IMG/VR virus record: IMGVR_UViG_3300030202_000067
Span: 1 to 21,708 of that record
Source of the DNA: a virus
Length of the DNA: 21,708 bases
Reading direction: 5' to 3' (one strand)
The position numbers and the translations under genes are program-made. This document shows, piece after piece, positions 1 through 5,851 of the stretch. The notes beneath the pieces were generated by a model. It did no database searches. It saw only the letters and a list, made by a program, of their open reading frames with translations, and was not told the origin of the DNA. Each line of letters begins with the position of its first letter. The first letter of the stretch is position 1.

Positions 1-633
1 ATGGAGGATAACCTCTATGTTTCTCTCTCTGGTAGATATACTAAAGCTTTGGCTCGTGCAATGGCTTACACAAAACAAGTGAAAGCAGCGTATCCATTAA
101 ATAATGGATTCTCTACTACTTTCTCTTCAGGTGATGGTGTTGCTTTATTTAGCACAGCTCACCCACTTGTAAGTGGCGGAACTAACAGCAACAGACCTTC
201 TTCAGGTGCTGACTTAAATGAAACATCTCTCGAGGATGCTATCATTCAAATCGGTAAATATACTGATGAAAGAGGTCTTAAAATTGCAGCTAGACCAAGA
301 AAACTAATAGTACCATCTGATCTTCAGTTTGTTGCTACTAGACTATTGCAAAGTGACTTCAGAGTCGGAACTTCTGATAATGATATCAATGCAATCAAAA
401 CTAATGGAGTGATTCCAGAAGGTTATGCAGTTAACCACTATTTAACTGATACTAATGCTTTCTTCATCACTACTGATGTTCCTGATGGCATGAAACATTT
501 CGTCAGAAGTCCTATGACTACATCTATGGATGGTGACTTTGACACTGGTAATGTTAGATACAAAGCTAGAGAAAGATATTCCTTTGGAGTATCTGATCCA
601 CTAGGTATCTTTGGATCACCAGGTAGTTCGTAA
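1..633 (+). CDS. Major capsid protein, C-terminal part (cut by window start)
   Basis: This is the C-terminal 210 residues or so of an HK97-fold-type major capsid protein, which builds the icosahedral head. The pattern seen is typical of a marine phage capsid family: an early E-D-N-L-Y segment, S-T-A-H-P-L-V followed by a Gly/Asn/Ser-rich loop, a D-E-R-G-L segment, a basic L-I-V-P-x-x-L strand, D-N-D-I-N-A, and a C-terminal V-R-Y-K-A-R-E-R-Y-S-F-G-V-S-D segment. An ATG occupies bases 1-3. However, family members usually run to 300 or more residues and this segment resembles an internal part of them, so the ATG is probably an internal Met and the gene starts upstream. A strong terminator follows eight bases after the stop, as expected for a very highly expressed capsid gene. 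The assignment rests on remembered family patterns, not an alignment. Confidence 0.8.
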   Translation: MEDNLYVSLSGRYTKALARAMAYTKQVKAAYPLNNGFSTTFSSGDGVALFSTAHPLVSGGTNSNRPSSGADLNETSLEDAIIQIGKYTDERGLKIAARPRKLIVPSDLQFVATRLLQSDFRVGTSDNDINAIKTNGVIPEGYAVNHYLTDTNAFFITTDVPDGMKHFVRSPMTTSMDGDFDTGNVRYKARERYSFGVSDPLGIFGSPGSS

Positions 634-640
634 GAACTTT

Positions 641-670
641 AAGGGAGGCTCGCAAGAGTCTCCCTTTTTT
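641..670 (+). terminator. Rho-independent terminator after the capsid gene
   Basis: Bases 641-651 pair with 656-666 to make an 11-bp stem with one G-U wobble around a GCAA (GNRA-type) tetraloop. A run of six T spans 665-670. It sits eight bases past the capsid stop codon. Partial read-through would set the ratio of capsid to downstream structural transcripts. Confidence 0.9.
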
Positions 671-745
671 CCTTCTAGGGTAATTTTTTTCTATCGACTG
701 ACCTAGCAGACAAGCCAAGACGATAGATTTTAAGGAGACTTAATT
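671..745 (+). promoter_or_regulatory. Folded leader between terminator and next gene
   Basis: This untranslated stretch lies between the capsid terminator and the next start codon. A second T-run spans 684-690. CTATCG (691-696) is the exact complement of CGATAG (721-726), enclosing 24 bases. CTAGG (675-679) can instead pair with CCTAG (702-706), giving a possible alternative fold. An AAGGAG ribosome-binding site follows at 732-737. It may hold a late promoter, an RNA-processing site or a translational control element. I could not recognise a consensus promoter in it. Confidence 0.45.
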
Positions 746-1270
746 ATGGCAAACTCAACTTTTTCAGGACCAGTCAGGTCTGAGAACGGCTTTAAGGTCG
801 TTTCTAAAAATACAAGCACAGGAGCAATATCTACATCCTTTACCCTTGATGGTTCAGGAATGCAAGTAGCACCTGTAGCTTTAGCTGATACTACAGCTAT
901 TTCATTAACAGCAGCAACGCATGGTGGCAGAGTATCAGTTGTACCTGCACTATCAGCTAACTGCACATTAACTTTACCCTCACCTTCAGAAGGAGTTTAC
1001 TTTAAACTTATTTATGGTGGTGCAGCAGAAGAAACTGAAAATCTGATTATCAGCACAGGTTCTAATACTAACTTTTACATTGGTGGTATTATTCATTTAG
1101 ATTCAAATGCAGATAATGTTTCTGTTTATTCTGATGGTAACTCAAATTCCATTTTGACTTTAACTGATTTTGGTTTATTCGAAGTAAACATTTTGGCTAA
1201 AGACTCTACCAATTGGTATATTTGGGGCAATCAAGAAGGTGCAGATGCACCAGCATTCTCTGACGCATAG
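746..1270 (+). CDS. Virion-type structural protein, unknown (174 aa)
   Basis: I do not recognise a named family. It is a 174-residue, Ser/Thr/Asn/Gly-rich, beta-strand-type protein with no signal peptide, no membrane segment and few charges. This composition is typical of head decoration or tail structural proteins. It begins M-A-N-S-T-F-S-G-P-V-R-S-E-N-G-F, a start I associate from memory with the gene following the capsid gene in uncultured marine phages. The start is well supported by AAGGAG eight bases upstream. Its position directly after the capsid terminator and leader suggests an abundant virion protein such as a head decoration protein. That role is inference from position and composition. 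Confidence 0.6.
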   Translation: MANSTFSGPVRSENGFKVVSKNTSTGAISTSFTLDGSGMQVAPVALADTTAISLTAATHGGRVSVVPALSANCTLTLPSPSEGVYFKLIYGGAAEETENLIISTGSNTNFYIGGIIHLDSNADNVSVYSDGNSNSILTLTDFGLFEVNILAKDSTNWYIWGNQEGADAPAFSDA

Positions 1271-1279
1271 GAGTAAATT

Positions 1280-1687
1280 ATGGCAGATGCAGTAACTTCA
1301 CAAACCATCATTGATGGTGAAAGAAACTGTATTATGAAGTTTACCAATGTCAGCGATGGTACTGGCGAATCCGCAGTTGCTAAAGTAGATGTTTCTGCTT
1401 TAAATTCTAATGCAGCAGGTGTAGCTTGCTCAGAAGTTAGAGTTATGCGAGTTAGCCATGCCATCGTTGGTATGTCTGTCCAAATGTTTTTTAATGCTAC
1501 TTCTAATGTTTTACTTATGGAACTTGCAGAAAGTAGTAATGGACATATGGATTTTCAAGACTTTGGTGGTATTCCTAATAATGCAGGAAGTGGTAAAAAT
1601 GGTGACATTTTATTTACCACAAAAGGTCACAGTTCAGGAGACACTTATTCTATCGTTTTAGAGATGGTAAAAGTGTATTCTGATTAA
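1280..1687 (+). CDS. Conserved phage structural protein, unknown (135 aa)
   Basis: This 135-residue protein is predicted to be soluble and beta-rich, with no signal peptide or membrane segment. It begins nine bases after the previous stop behind a GGAG ribosome-binding site. The segment D-G-x-x-N-C-I-M-K-F-T-N-V-S-D-G-T-G-E-S and the ending Y-S-I-V-L-E-M-V-K-V-Y-S-D match my memory of a conserved protein in the head region of uncultured marine phages. No function is known to me. Its place among head genes suggests a virion component. A smaller frame inside it at 1458-1661 is a shadow. Confidence 0.6.
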   Translation: MADAVTSQTIIDGERNCIMKFTNVSDGTGESAVAKVDVSALNSNAAGVACSEVRVMRVSHAIVGMSVQMFFNATSNVLLMELAESSNGHMDFQDFGGIPNNAGSGKNGDILFTTKGHSSGDTYSIVLEMVKVYSD

Positions 1688-1699
1688 TAGGAATTTATT

Positions 1700-2017
1700 A
1701 TGGCTAAAACTAAAAATTATGTAATTTCAGAAACTGGTGAGTTTCCTGCTCAGTACAAAGTTTTACATCTTGATGAAGATGGTATCTACAGACCTGTATT
1801 TGGTCCTGATCCTGATTTAGAAGATGCAAAGCGTAAGTGTGCTGAGATGAACGGAGAAAGGGCTAGAAATGATAAAGGGCAATTAGTTGCTGACGATCCT
1901 TCTACTCCTGATGTTAATGAGGCTTATGTTGGTGGTAAAGCACCAAAGAAAAAAGCCACTAAAAAAGCACCAGCAAAGAAAGCTACAGCTAAAAAGAAAA
2001 CTACTAAGAAAAAGTAG
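1700..2017 (+). CDS. Small protein with histone H1-like Lys/Ala tail (105 aa)
   Basis: The protein has two parts. Residues 1 to about 75 are a mixed-charge domain containing Y-K-V-L-H-L-D-E-D-G and an A-K-R-K-C-A-E-M-N helix. Residues from about 80 to the end are almost purely Lys, Ala and Thr, in repeats such as K-K-A-T-K-K-A-P-A-K-K. That tail resembles eukaryotic H1 and bacterial H1-like proteins and would bind DNA electrostatically. A role in packaged-DNA condensation or as a head-associated protein is inference. The gene begins 12 bases after its neighbour with an AGGAA ribosome-binding site and ends shortly before a strong hairpin, so it closes the first structural block. Confidence 0.6.
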   Translation: MAKTKNYVISETGEFPAQYKVLHLDEDGIYRPVFGPDPDLEDAKRKCAEMNGERARNDKGQLVADDPSTPDVNEAYVGGKAPKKKATKKAPAKKATAKKKTTKKK

Positions 2018-2030
2018 TATCATTTATATT

Positions 2031-2060
2031 TATAATACTCTGGTAAAACGGAGTATTATA
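2031..2060 (+). terminator. Strong hairpin, terminator-like or processing site
   Basis: Bases 2031-2040 pair perfectly with 2051-2060, and 2041/2050 (wobble) and 2042/2049 can extend the stem to 12 pairs around a six-base loop. It starts 14 bases past the stop of the Lys/Ala-tail gene. The following sequence is T-rich but broken (TTTATCTAATTT), so termination may be weak. An RNase cleavage or 3'-end stabilising hairpin is equally possible. Confidence 0.55.
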
Positions 2061-2087
2061 TTTATCTAATTTATAAAAGGAGACAAA

Positions 2088-2312
2088 ATGGCAGGTAAAA
2101 AAACTAAATACATGGCTGGTGGTGGAAAAAACACTAAGTACATGGCTGGCGGTGGGAAAAATTCAAAATATATGGCTGCTGGCGGTATGAAAACTGAAGT
2201 TGGTAAAAAAGCTAAAATTGAGCAATATCAAGATTATGTTAAGAGAATGTTTGGTGGTGGAGTGACTACTAAAGGTTCTTCTGCTGGTGGTCGTAGAGAT
2301 AAAAGATCATAA
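2088..2312 (+). CDS. Small basic protein with KYMAGGG repeats (74 aa)
   Basis: This 74-residue, strongly basic protein opens with three tandem copies of a ten-residue unit of the form K-x-[ST]-K-Y-M-A-[GA]-G-G at residues 5-33. A charged helical middle follows (K-I-E-Q-Y-Q-D-Y-V-K-R-M-F), then a Gly/Lys/Arg-rich end. The start is supported by AAAAGGAG seven bases upstream. I recall KYMAGGG-type repeats in short proteins from uncultured marine phages, but no function. Its place between the head genes and the connector genes, among other Lys-rich small proteins, suggests a DNA- or capsid-associated role. That is inference. Confidence 0.6.
   Translation: MAGKKTKYMAGGGKNTKYMAGGGKNSKYMAAGGMKTEVGKKAKIEQYQDYVKRMFGGGVTTKGSSAGGRRDKRS
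2100..2186 (+). repeat. Three tandem 30-bp coding repeats (KYMAGGG)
   Basis: The repeat unit is ten codons, ending in Lys-Tyr-Met-Ala-Gly-Gly-Gly or a close variant. The three copies are in frame with no insertion. The third copy has Ala for Gly at its third-last residue. Confidence 0.8.
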
Positions 2313-2323
2313 ACAAGTAAATA

Positions 2324-2617
2324 ATGTCTAGAGCAACAAAAGATTCCAGATTAAAAAGAGCTGGAGTCTCTGGATACAATAAACCTAAAAGAACACCTAA
2401 TCATCCTAAAAAGTCACATATAGTTGTGGCAAAAGAGGGTGATAAGGTTAAAACTATACGTTTTGGAGAACAAGGTGCTAGCACAGCAGGTAAACCTAAG
2501 AAAGGTGAATCTGCTCGCATGAAAGCCAAACGTAAATCTTTTAAAGCTAGGCACAGAAAAAATATTAACAAAGGTAAGATGTCAGCAGCTTATTGGGCAA
2601 ATAAAGTAAAATGGTAA
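2324..2617 (+). CDS. Basic DUF6321-like phage protein (97 aa)
   Basis: This is a compact basic protein. Residues from about 16 to the end carry S-G-Y-N-K-P-K-R-T-P-N-H-P-K-K-S-H, then V-V-A-K-E-G-D-K-V-K-T-I-R-F-G, a Gly/Lys linker, S-F-K-A-R-H-x-K-N-I, and the ending S-A-A-Y-W-A-N-K-V-K-W. This is the pattern I remember as the DUF6321 family of cyanophages and other marine phages. Its function is unknown to me. The high positive charge and R-F-G-x-Q-G segment suggest nucleic-acid or virion association. No clear Shine-Dalgarno sequence precedes the ATG. The stop overlaps the start of the next mini-gene by seven bases, implying coupled translation. Confidence 0.75.
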   Translation: MSRATKDSRLKRAGVSGYNKPKRTPNHPKKSHIVVAKEGDKVKTIRFGEQGASTAGKPKKGESARMKAKRKSFKARHRKNINKGKMSAAYWANKVKW

Positions 2618-2727
2618 TTAGCAGAAGTAATATGAAAAACCAAATTCTTAAAGCTCCGTCTTCTAAGAAAAAGGTATCAAAAACAAAGTCTGGTATAACT
2701 ATAACTAGAATTAAAAAGGATAAATAA
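2611..2727 (+). CDS. Tiny basic protein, probable mini-gene (38 aa)
   Basis: The ATG at 2611 overlaps the last seven bases of the preceding gene, and the TAA at 2725-2727 overlaps the ATG of the next by one base. The frame therefore fills exactly the gap between two supported genes. The product has 38 residues and is very basic. It contains R-S-N-M-K-N-Q-I-L-K-A-P, a K-K-K-V-S-K-T-K stretch and the ending I-T-R-I-K-K-D-K. Short proteins of this kind (R-S-N-M-K followed by Pro and a Lys run) occur at this position in other marine phages as far as I recall. The function is unknown. The exact double overlap is the main evidence that it is real. Confidence 0.6.
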   Translation: MVISRSNMKNQILKAPSSKKKVSKTKSGITITRIKKDK

Positions 2728-3422
2728 TGGCAACGAGTGGTACTCATACATTTACTTTAGACATAAGCGATATTATGGAAGAAGCTTATGATATAGCGGG
2801 AGTTGAATTACGCTCTGGCTATAGCTATATGAGTGCTAAACGTGCTTTAAATTTAGTTTTTTTAGAATGGCAAAACAAAGGATTAAATCTTTGGACTGTA
2901 GAGCAAGGTACAGTTAGTTTAACTTCTGGTACAAATACATATAGCTTAGATAGTTCAGCTATTGAAGTTATTGATGCTTTTATTAGAACTGATGCTGGCA
3001 ATGTAGATAAACAGTTTGATCAAAGGTTAAATAGAATATCTAGAACTGAATACAATCATCAAGCTAATAAATTAAATAAAGCTAAACCAACACAGTTTTT
3101 TGTAGATAAAAATACAGGAACTTTACAAATTGTTTTGTGGTCAACACCAGATGACGCAGACACATATACTTTGGTTTATGACTATATACAAAAAATAGAA
3201 GATGTAGGAACAGTAGCTACAAATAATGCTGACGTTCCATCAAGATATTTACCATGCTTATCATATGCTTTGGCATACTCTTTAGCTAGTAAAAATCCTG
3301 AATCTGCACAAAGAATACCTTTTATAAAACAAAGATATGATGAACTTTGGAATGAAGTTAGTGATGCAGATAGAGAAAGAGCACCTGTAAAGTTTGTTCC
3401 TGATTTAGCTACATATAGATAA
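2727..3422 (+). CDS. Head-tail connector / tail accessory protein (P22 gp4-like)
   Basis: This 231-residue soluble protein has an N-terminal helical segment (I-M-E-E-A-Y-D-I-A-G-V-E-L-R-S-G-Y). A helix with A-L-N-L-V-F-L-E-W-Q-N-K-G-L-N-L-W follows, then a beta-rich middle (Y-S-L-D, I-S-R-T-E-Y) and a C-terminal helical part (P-S-R-Y-L-P-C-L-S-Y-A-L-A-Y) ending with D-R-E-R-A-P. This pattern matches the adaptor proteins of podovirus-type phages related to P22 gp4, which bind under the portal and close the head. The start overlaps the previous stop (TAATG). Family naming is from memory. The alternative is another head-completion adaptor. Confidence 0.65.
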   Translation: MATSGTHTFTLDISDIMEEAYDIAGVELRSGYSYMSAKRALNLVFLEWQNKGLNLWTVEQGTVSLTSGTNTYSLDSSAIEVIDAFIRTDAGNVDKQFDQRLNRISRTEYNHQANKLNKAKPTQFFVDKNTGTLQIVLWSTPDDADTYTLVYDYIQKIEDVGTVATNNADVPSRYLPCLSYALAYSLASKNPESAQRIPFIKQRYDELWNEVSDADRERAPVKFVPDLATYR

Positions 3423-3763
3423 TGGCATACGCAAGAGGTAAAAGAGCATTAGGTCAATGTGACAGATGTGGCTTTACATATAAGTTAAATGAACTCCAGT
3501 ATGAAATATTTGATAGCAAACGAAATGGGTTGCGTGTTTGTTATGAATGTTTAGATGAAGATCAACCACAATTAAAACTTGGAGAATTAAATATAGTTGA
3601 TCCGCAAAATTTATATAACCCTAGAGTAGATACAGGGGAAAAAGAATCAACCACTTATTATGCTTTTGATCCTGTAGGAGGAGGTGTTACTGAGTTTGGT
3701 TCAAGTACAATGGGTTTGGATATCACAGCAGAGTTAGGTAAAGTTAAGGTAGTAATAACATGA
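3422..3763 (+). CDS. Small protein with N-terminal zinc ribbon (113 aa)
   Basis: Two C-x-x-C pairs at C13/C16 (C-D-R-C) and C40/C43 (C-Y-E-C), 23 residues apart, form a likely zinc ribbon. The remainder contains L-N-I-V-D-P-Q-N-L-Y-N-P-R and a Gly-rich strand region. Related marine-phage proteins at this place, as I recall, begin similarly but often lack the cysteines. It sits between two connector-type genes with one-base overlap upstream (TAATG) and an ATGA overlap downstream, so it is probably a head-tail joining or tail protein. The metal-binding claim follows from cysteine spacing only. Confidence 0.6.
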   Translation: MAYARGKRALGQCDRCGFTYKLNELQYEIFDSKRNGLRVCYECLDEDQPQLKLGELNIVDPQNLYNPRVDTGEKESTTYYAFDPVGGGVTEFGSSTMGLDITAELGKVKVVIT

Positions 3764-4404
3764 GTTGGACATTTACAACATTAAAAACAGCTATACAAGA
3801 TTATACTCAAAATACTGAGTCTACTTTTGTTACAAATTTACCTACATTAATAGTACAAGCAGAAAACAGAATAGTTAAATCTGTTGAACTACCTAACTTT
3901 AGAAAAAATGTAACTGGTACATTAACTTCTAGTAGTCCTTATTTATCGACACCAACAGATTATTTATATCCTTTTTCTTTGGCTGTTTTAGATAGTAGTA
4001 GTAATTATGAATATTTATTAAATAAAGATGTAAGTTTTATAAGACAATCCTTTCCATCTGCAAGCACTACAGGAACTCCTAAGTTTTATGCACAGTTTGA
4101 TGATGATACTTTTATCATAGCACCAACACCTGATTCTAATTACACAGTTGAGTTGCACTATTTTTATATACCTACATCCATAACCACTTCATCAGATGGA
4201 ACATCATGGTTAGGTACAAATGCCACAGAAGCTTTGCTTTATGCTAGTTTAGTAGAAGCTTATACTTTTATGAAAGGCGAACCTGATATTCTATCTAACT
4301 ATGAAAAAAGATTCCAAGAAGCATTACAAAGACTAACACTTGAATCAGATGGTTATAATCGTAAAGATGCTTTTAGAGATGGACAAAGGAAAGTAAATGT
4401 TTAG
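3760..4404 (+). CDS. Phage adaptor / tail tube-region protein (214 aa)
   Basis: The 214-residue protein starts with W-T-F-T-T-L-K-T-A-I-Q-D-Y-T and an L-I-V-Q-A-E-N-R-I helix. It continues with Y-L-S-T-P-T-D-Y-L-Y-P-F-S-L, a strand pair around F-I-I-A-P-T-P and Y-T-V-E-L-H-Y-F-Y, and a C-terminal helical region rich in Glu, Tyr and Arg. This order is what I know from phage adaptor proteins of podovirus-like marine phages, which sit between portal ring and tail. It overlaps its upstream neighbour by ATGA and the next gene by eight bases, so translation is probably coupled through the connector block. The exact structural role is inference. Confidence 0.65.
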   Translation: MSWTFTTLKTAIQDYTQNTESTFVTNLPTLIVQAENRIVKSVELPNFRKNVTGTLTSSSPYLSTPTDYLYPFSLAVLDSSSNYEYLLNKDVSFIRQSFPSASTTGTPKFYAQFDDDTFIIAPTPDSNYTVELHYFYIPTSITTSSDGTSWLGTNATEALLYASLVEAYTFMKGEPDILSNYEKRFQEALQRLTLESDGYNRKDAFRDGQRKVNV

Positions 4405-4687
4405 TGTTGATATTGAATCAACTATTGGGCAGGTTGCTGTACAAACTACACAAAACAAAGGCTTGAGTCCTGAGTATTGGACTGAAAGAATTTTAGAAAG
4501 ATTAGTGTCAGTAAGCGATAATGCTGATCCTATGGTAAAAGCACAAGCAGATGCTTTTAAAGATCAAATAGAAAAAGTTATATTAATTTACATGAAACAA
4601 GCTATTTTAAGTGACAGATCAACTGTAGCAGGTATGCTAGAGAAACAAGGTCATAAAGAAATGGCAGATATTATAAGGAGACTATAA
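4397..4687 (+). CDS. Small conserved helical phage protein (96 aa)
   Basis: This acidic, mostly helical 96-residue protein contains V-Q-T-T-Q-N-K-G-L-S-P-E, S-V-S-D-N-A-D-P, A-F-K-D-Q-I-E-K-V, and the ending M-A-D-I-I-R-R-L. From memory it belongs to a family widely seen next to tail genes in cyanophages and pelagiphages, without known function. The ATG overlaps the preceding gene by eight bases. The stop overlaps the next start by one base, and an AAGGAG at 4675-4680 inside this gene serves that next gene. Confidence 0.65.
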   Translation: MFSVDIESTIGQVAVQTTQNKGLSPEYWTERILERLVSVSDNADPMVKAQADAFKDQIEKVILIYMKQAILSDRSTVAGMLEKQGHKEMADIIRRL

Positions 4688-5118
4688 TGGCTATATCACA
4701 AGCAATGTGTACTTCTTTCAAGAAAGAGCTCTTGGAAGGTGTTCATAATTTTAAAAACTCAGGCGGAAGCACATTTAATTTGGCACTATATACAAGTAGT
4801 GCTAGTTTAGGTGCTGGTACAACTGCTTACACTACTTCTAACGAAGCTAGTGGAACTAACTACACAGCTAAAGGTGCTTCTTTAACAAGAGTAGACCCTA
4901 CTACTTCTGGAACTACAGCATTTACTGACTTTTCAGATTTAACTTTTAGCTCTGCTACTATTACTGCTAATGGTGCATTAATATTTAATGACTCAGCTTC
5001 TGGCGATCCAGCAGTATGTGTACTAGCATTTGGAGGAGATAAAACTTCTACAAATGGTGATTTTACAATTCAATTTCCAACAGCAGACGCATCAAACGCA
5101 ATTATTAGAATAGCTTAG
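4687..5118 (+). CDS. Conserved virion / tail protein (143 aa)
   Basis: This is a beta-rich protein with M-A-I-S-Q-A-M-C-x-S-F-K-K-E, a Leu-Ala-Leu-Tyr-Thr-Ser-Ser strand, T-T-A-Y-T-T-S-N-E, G-T-T-A-F-T-D-F-S-D, F-x-I-Q-F-P-T-A-D-A-S-N-A-I-I-R-I-A at the end, and D-K-T-S-T-N-G-D before it. I recall this as a very common structural protein of marine cyanophages and pelagiphages, near the tail-fibre genes. It has no signal peptide or membrane segment. AAGGAG lies six bases before the start. The precise place in the virion is not known to me. Confidence 0.7.
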   Translation: MAISQAMCTSFKKELLEGVHNFKNSGGSTFNLALYTSSASLGAGTTAYTTSNEASGTNYTAKGASLTRVDPTTSGTTAFTDFSDLTFSSATITANGALIFNDSASGDPAVCVLAFGGDKTSTNGDFTIQFPTADASNAIIRIA

Positions 5119-5124
5119 TTTTAA

Positions 5125-5823
5125 ATGGCTAATATTACAGGCTGGGGTCGAGGTACTTGGGGTGAAGCTACTTGGGGCGAAGCTGCTCCAATTGTAGTTA
5201 CAGGGGTAGCTGGTACAACAGCATTAGGCTCTGAGACTGTAATAGCAAAAGCATTAGTAACTGTATCAGGTAACGCTGGTGTATCTGCATTAGGTAACAC
5301 AGTTGTTGAAGGAGATGCAGTTCAAGGAGTATCTGCGGTAACATCAACATCTGGACTTGGTGATGAAAGTGTCGTTTGTACTGCAAACATAGCTGTAACA
5401 GGAAATGCAGGAACAACAGCTTTAGGTTCAGAAACTGTTATAGCAGAAGCAAATACATCTGTAACAGGAAATACGGCTACAACAGCAGAAGGTACAGTAA
5501 TTGTACAAGCTATAGCAGTTGTTGGTGTTAGTGCAGTAGCTTCAACACTTGGTTTAGGTGACGAAGTTGTTATATGTGAAAACAATTTAGATGTTACAGG
5601 AGTATCAGGTACTGGTGAAATAGGTGATGTTACAAGTGTAAGTAAAGCTACAGTAGCTGTAACAAATGTAACAGGAACTGGTTTTGTAAATGAAGTAAAT
5701 GTTTGGGGTTTAGTTGATGATAGTCAAACAGCAAACTATTCAGAAGTATCTACAACACAAACACCTAATTATAGTGAAGTTTCAACAACGCAAACCCCTG
5801 ATTGGGAAGAAATTGCAGCTTAA
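5125..5823 (+). CDS. Repetitive tail structural protein, GWGRGTWGE type (232 aa)
   Basis: The N-terminus, G-W-G-R-G-T-W-G-E-A-T-W-G-E, is a Trp/Gly motif that I recall from tail proteins of many marine phages. Residues from about 23 to 190 are about eight degenerate repeats of roughly 20-24 residues. Units of the form V-T-G-x-A-G-T-T-A-L-G-S-E-T-V-I-A alternate with units of the form V-S-A-V-x-S-T-x-G-L-G-D-E. The last 35 residues hold three short repeats ending T-Q-T-P-x-[YW], probably an interaction tail. The product is neutral to acidic, beta-repeat and soluble, suggesting an extended tail or fibre-associated protein. It starts six bases after the previous stop without a clear ribosome-binding site. 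Confidence 0.65.
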   Translation: MANITGWGRGTWGEATWGEAAPIVVTGVAGTTALGSETVIAKALVTVSGNAGVSALGNTVVEGDAVQGVSAVTSTSGLGDESVVCTANIAVTGNAGTTALGSETVIAEANTSVTGNTATTAEGTVIVQAIAVVGVSAVASTLGLGDEVVICENNLDVTGVSGTGEIGDVTSVSKATVAVTNVTGTGFVNEVNVWGLVDDSQTANYSEVSTTQTPNYSEVSTTQTPDWEEIAA

Positions 5824-5851
5824 TTATTATATAATTTTTAGAGGAAAATAA

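Noticed and set aside
634-745. tRNA or small RNA gene in the gap after the capsid
   Set aside because: The foldable parts are a terminator and a short inverted repeat. No cloverleaf or T-loop sequence is present.
730-1464. Two - strand open frames opposite the genes after the capsid
   Set aside because: They lie wholly or largely antisense to well-supported + strand genes with good ribosome-binding sites. Their products have no recognisable pattern.
1458-2069. Overlapping + strand frames at 1458-1661 and 1887-2069
   Set aside because: They are out-of-frame shadows of real genes, giving Leu- or Lys-rich products without start signals. The second ends inside a hairpin region.
2565-2747. 60-residue - strand frame with hydrophobic stretches
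   Set aside because: It is antisense to the DUF6321-like gene end and the mini-gene. The hydrophobicity arises from Lys/Asn codons read in reverse.
5813-5835. TATAAT-like hexamer before the tail fibre as a sigma-70 promoter
   Set aside because: The best -35-like hexamers (TTGCAG, TTGGGA) give spacings of about 11 or 22 bases, and such hexamers arise by chance in AT-rich DNA.
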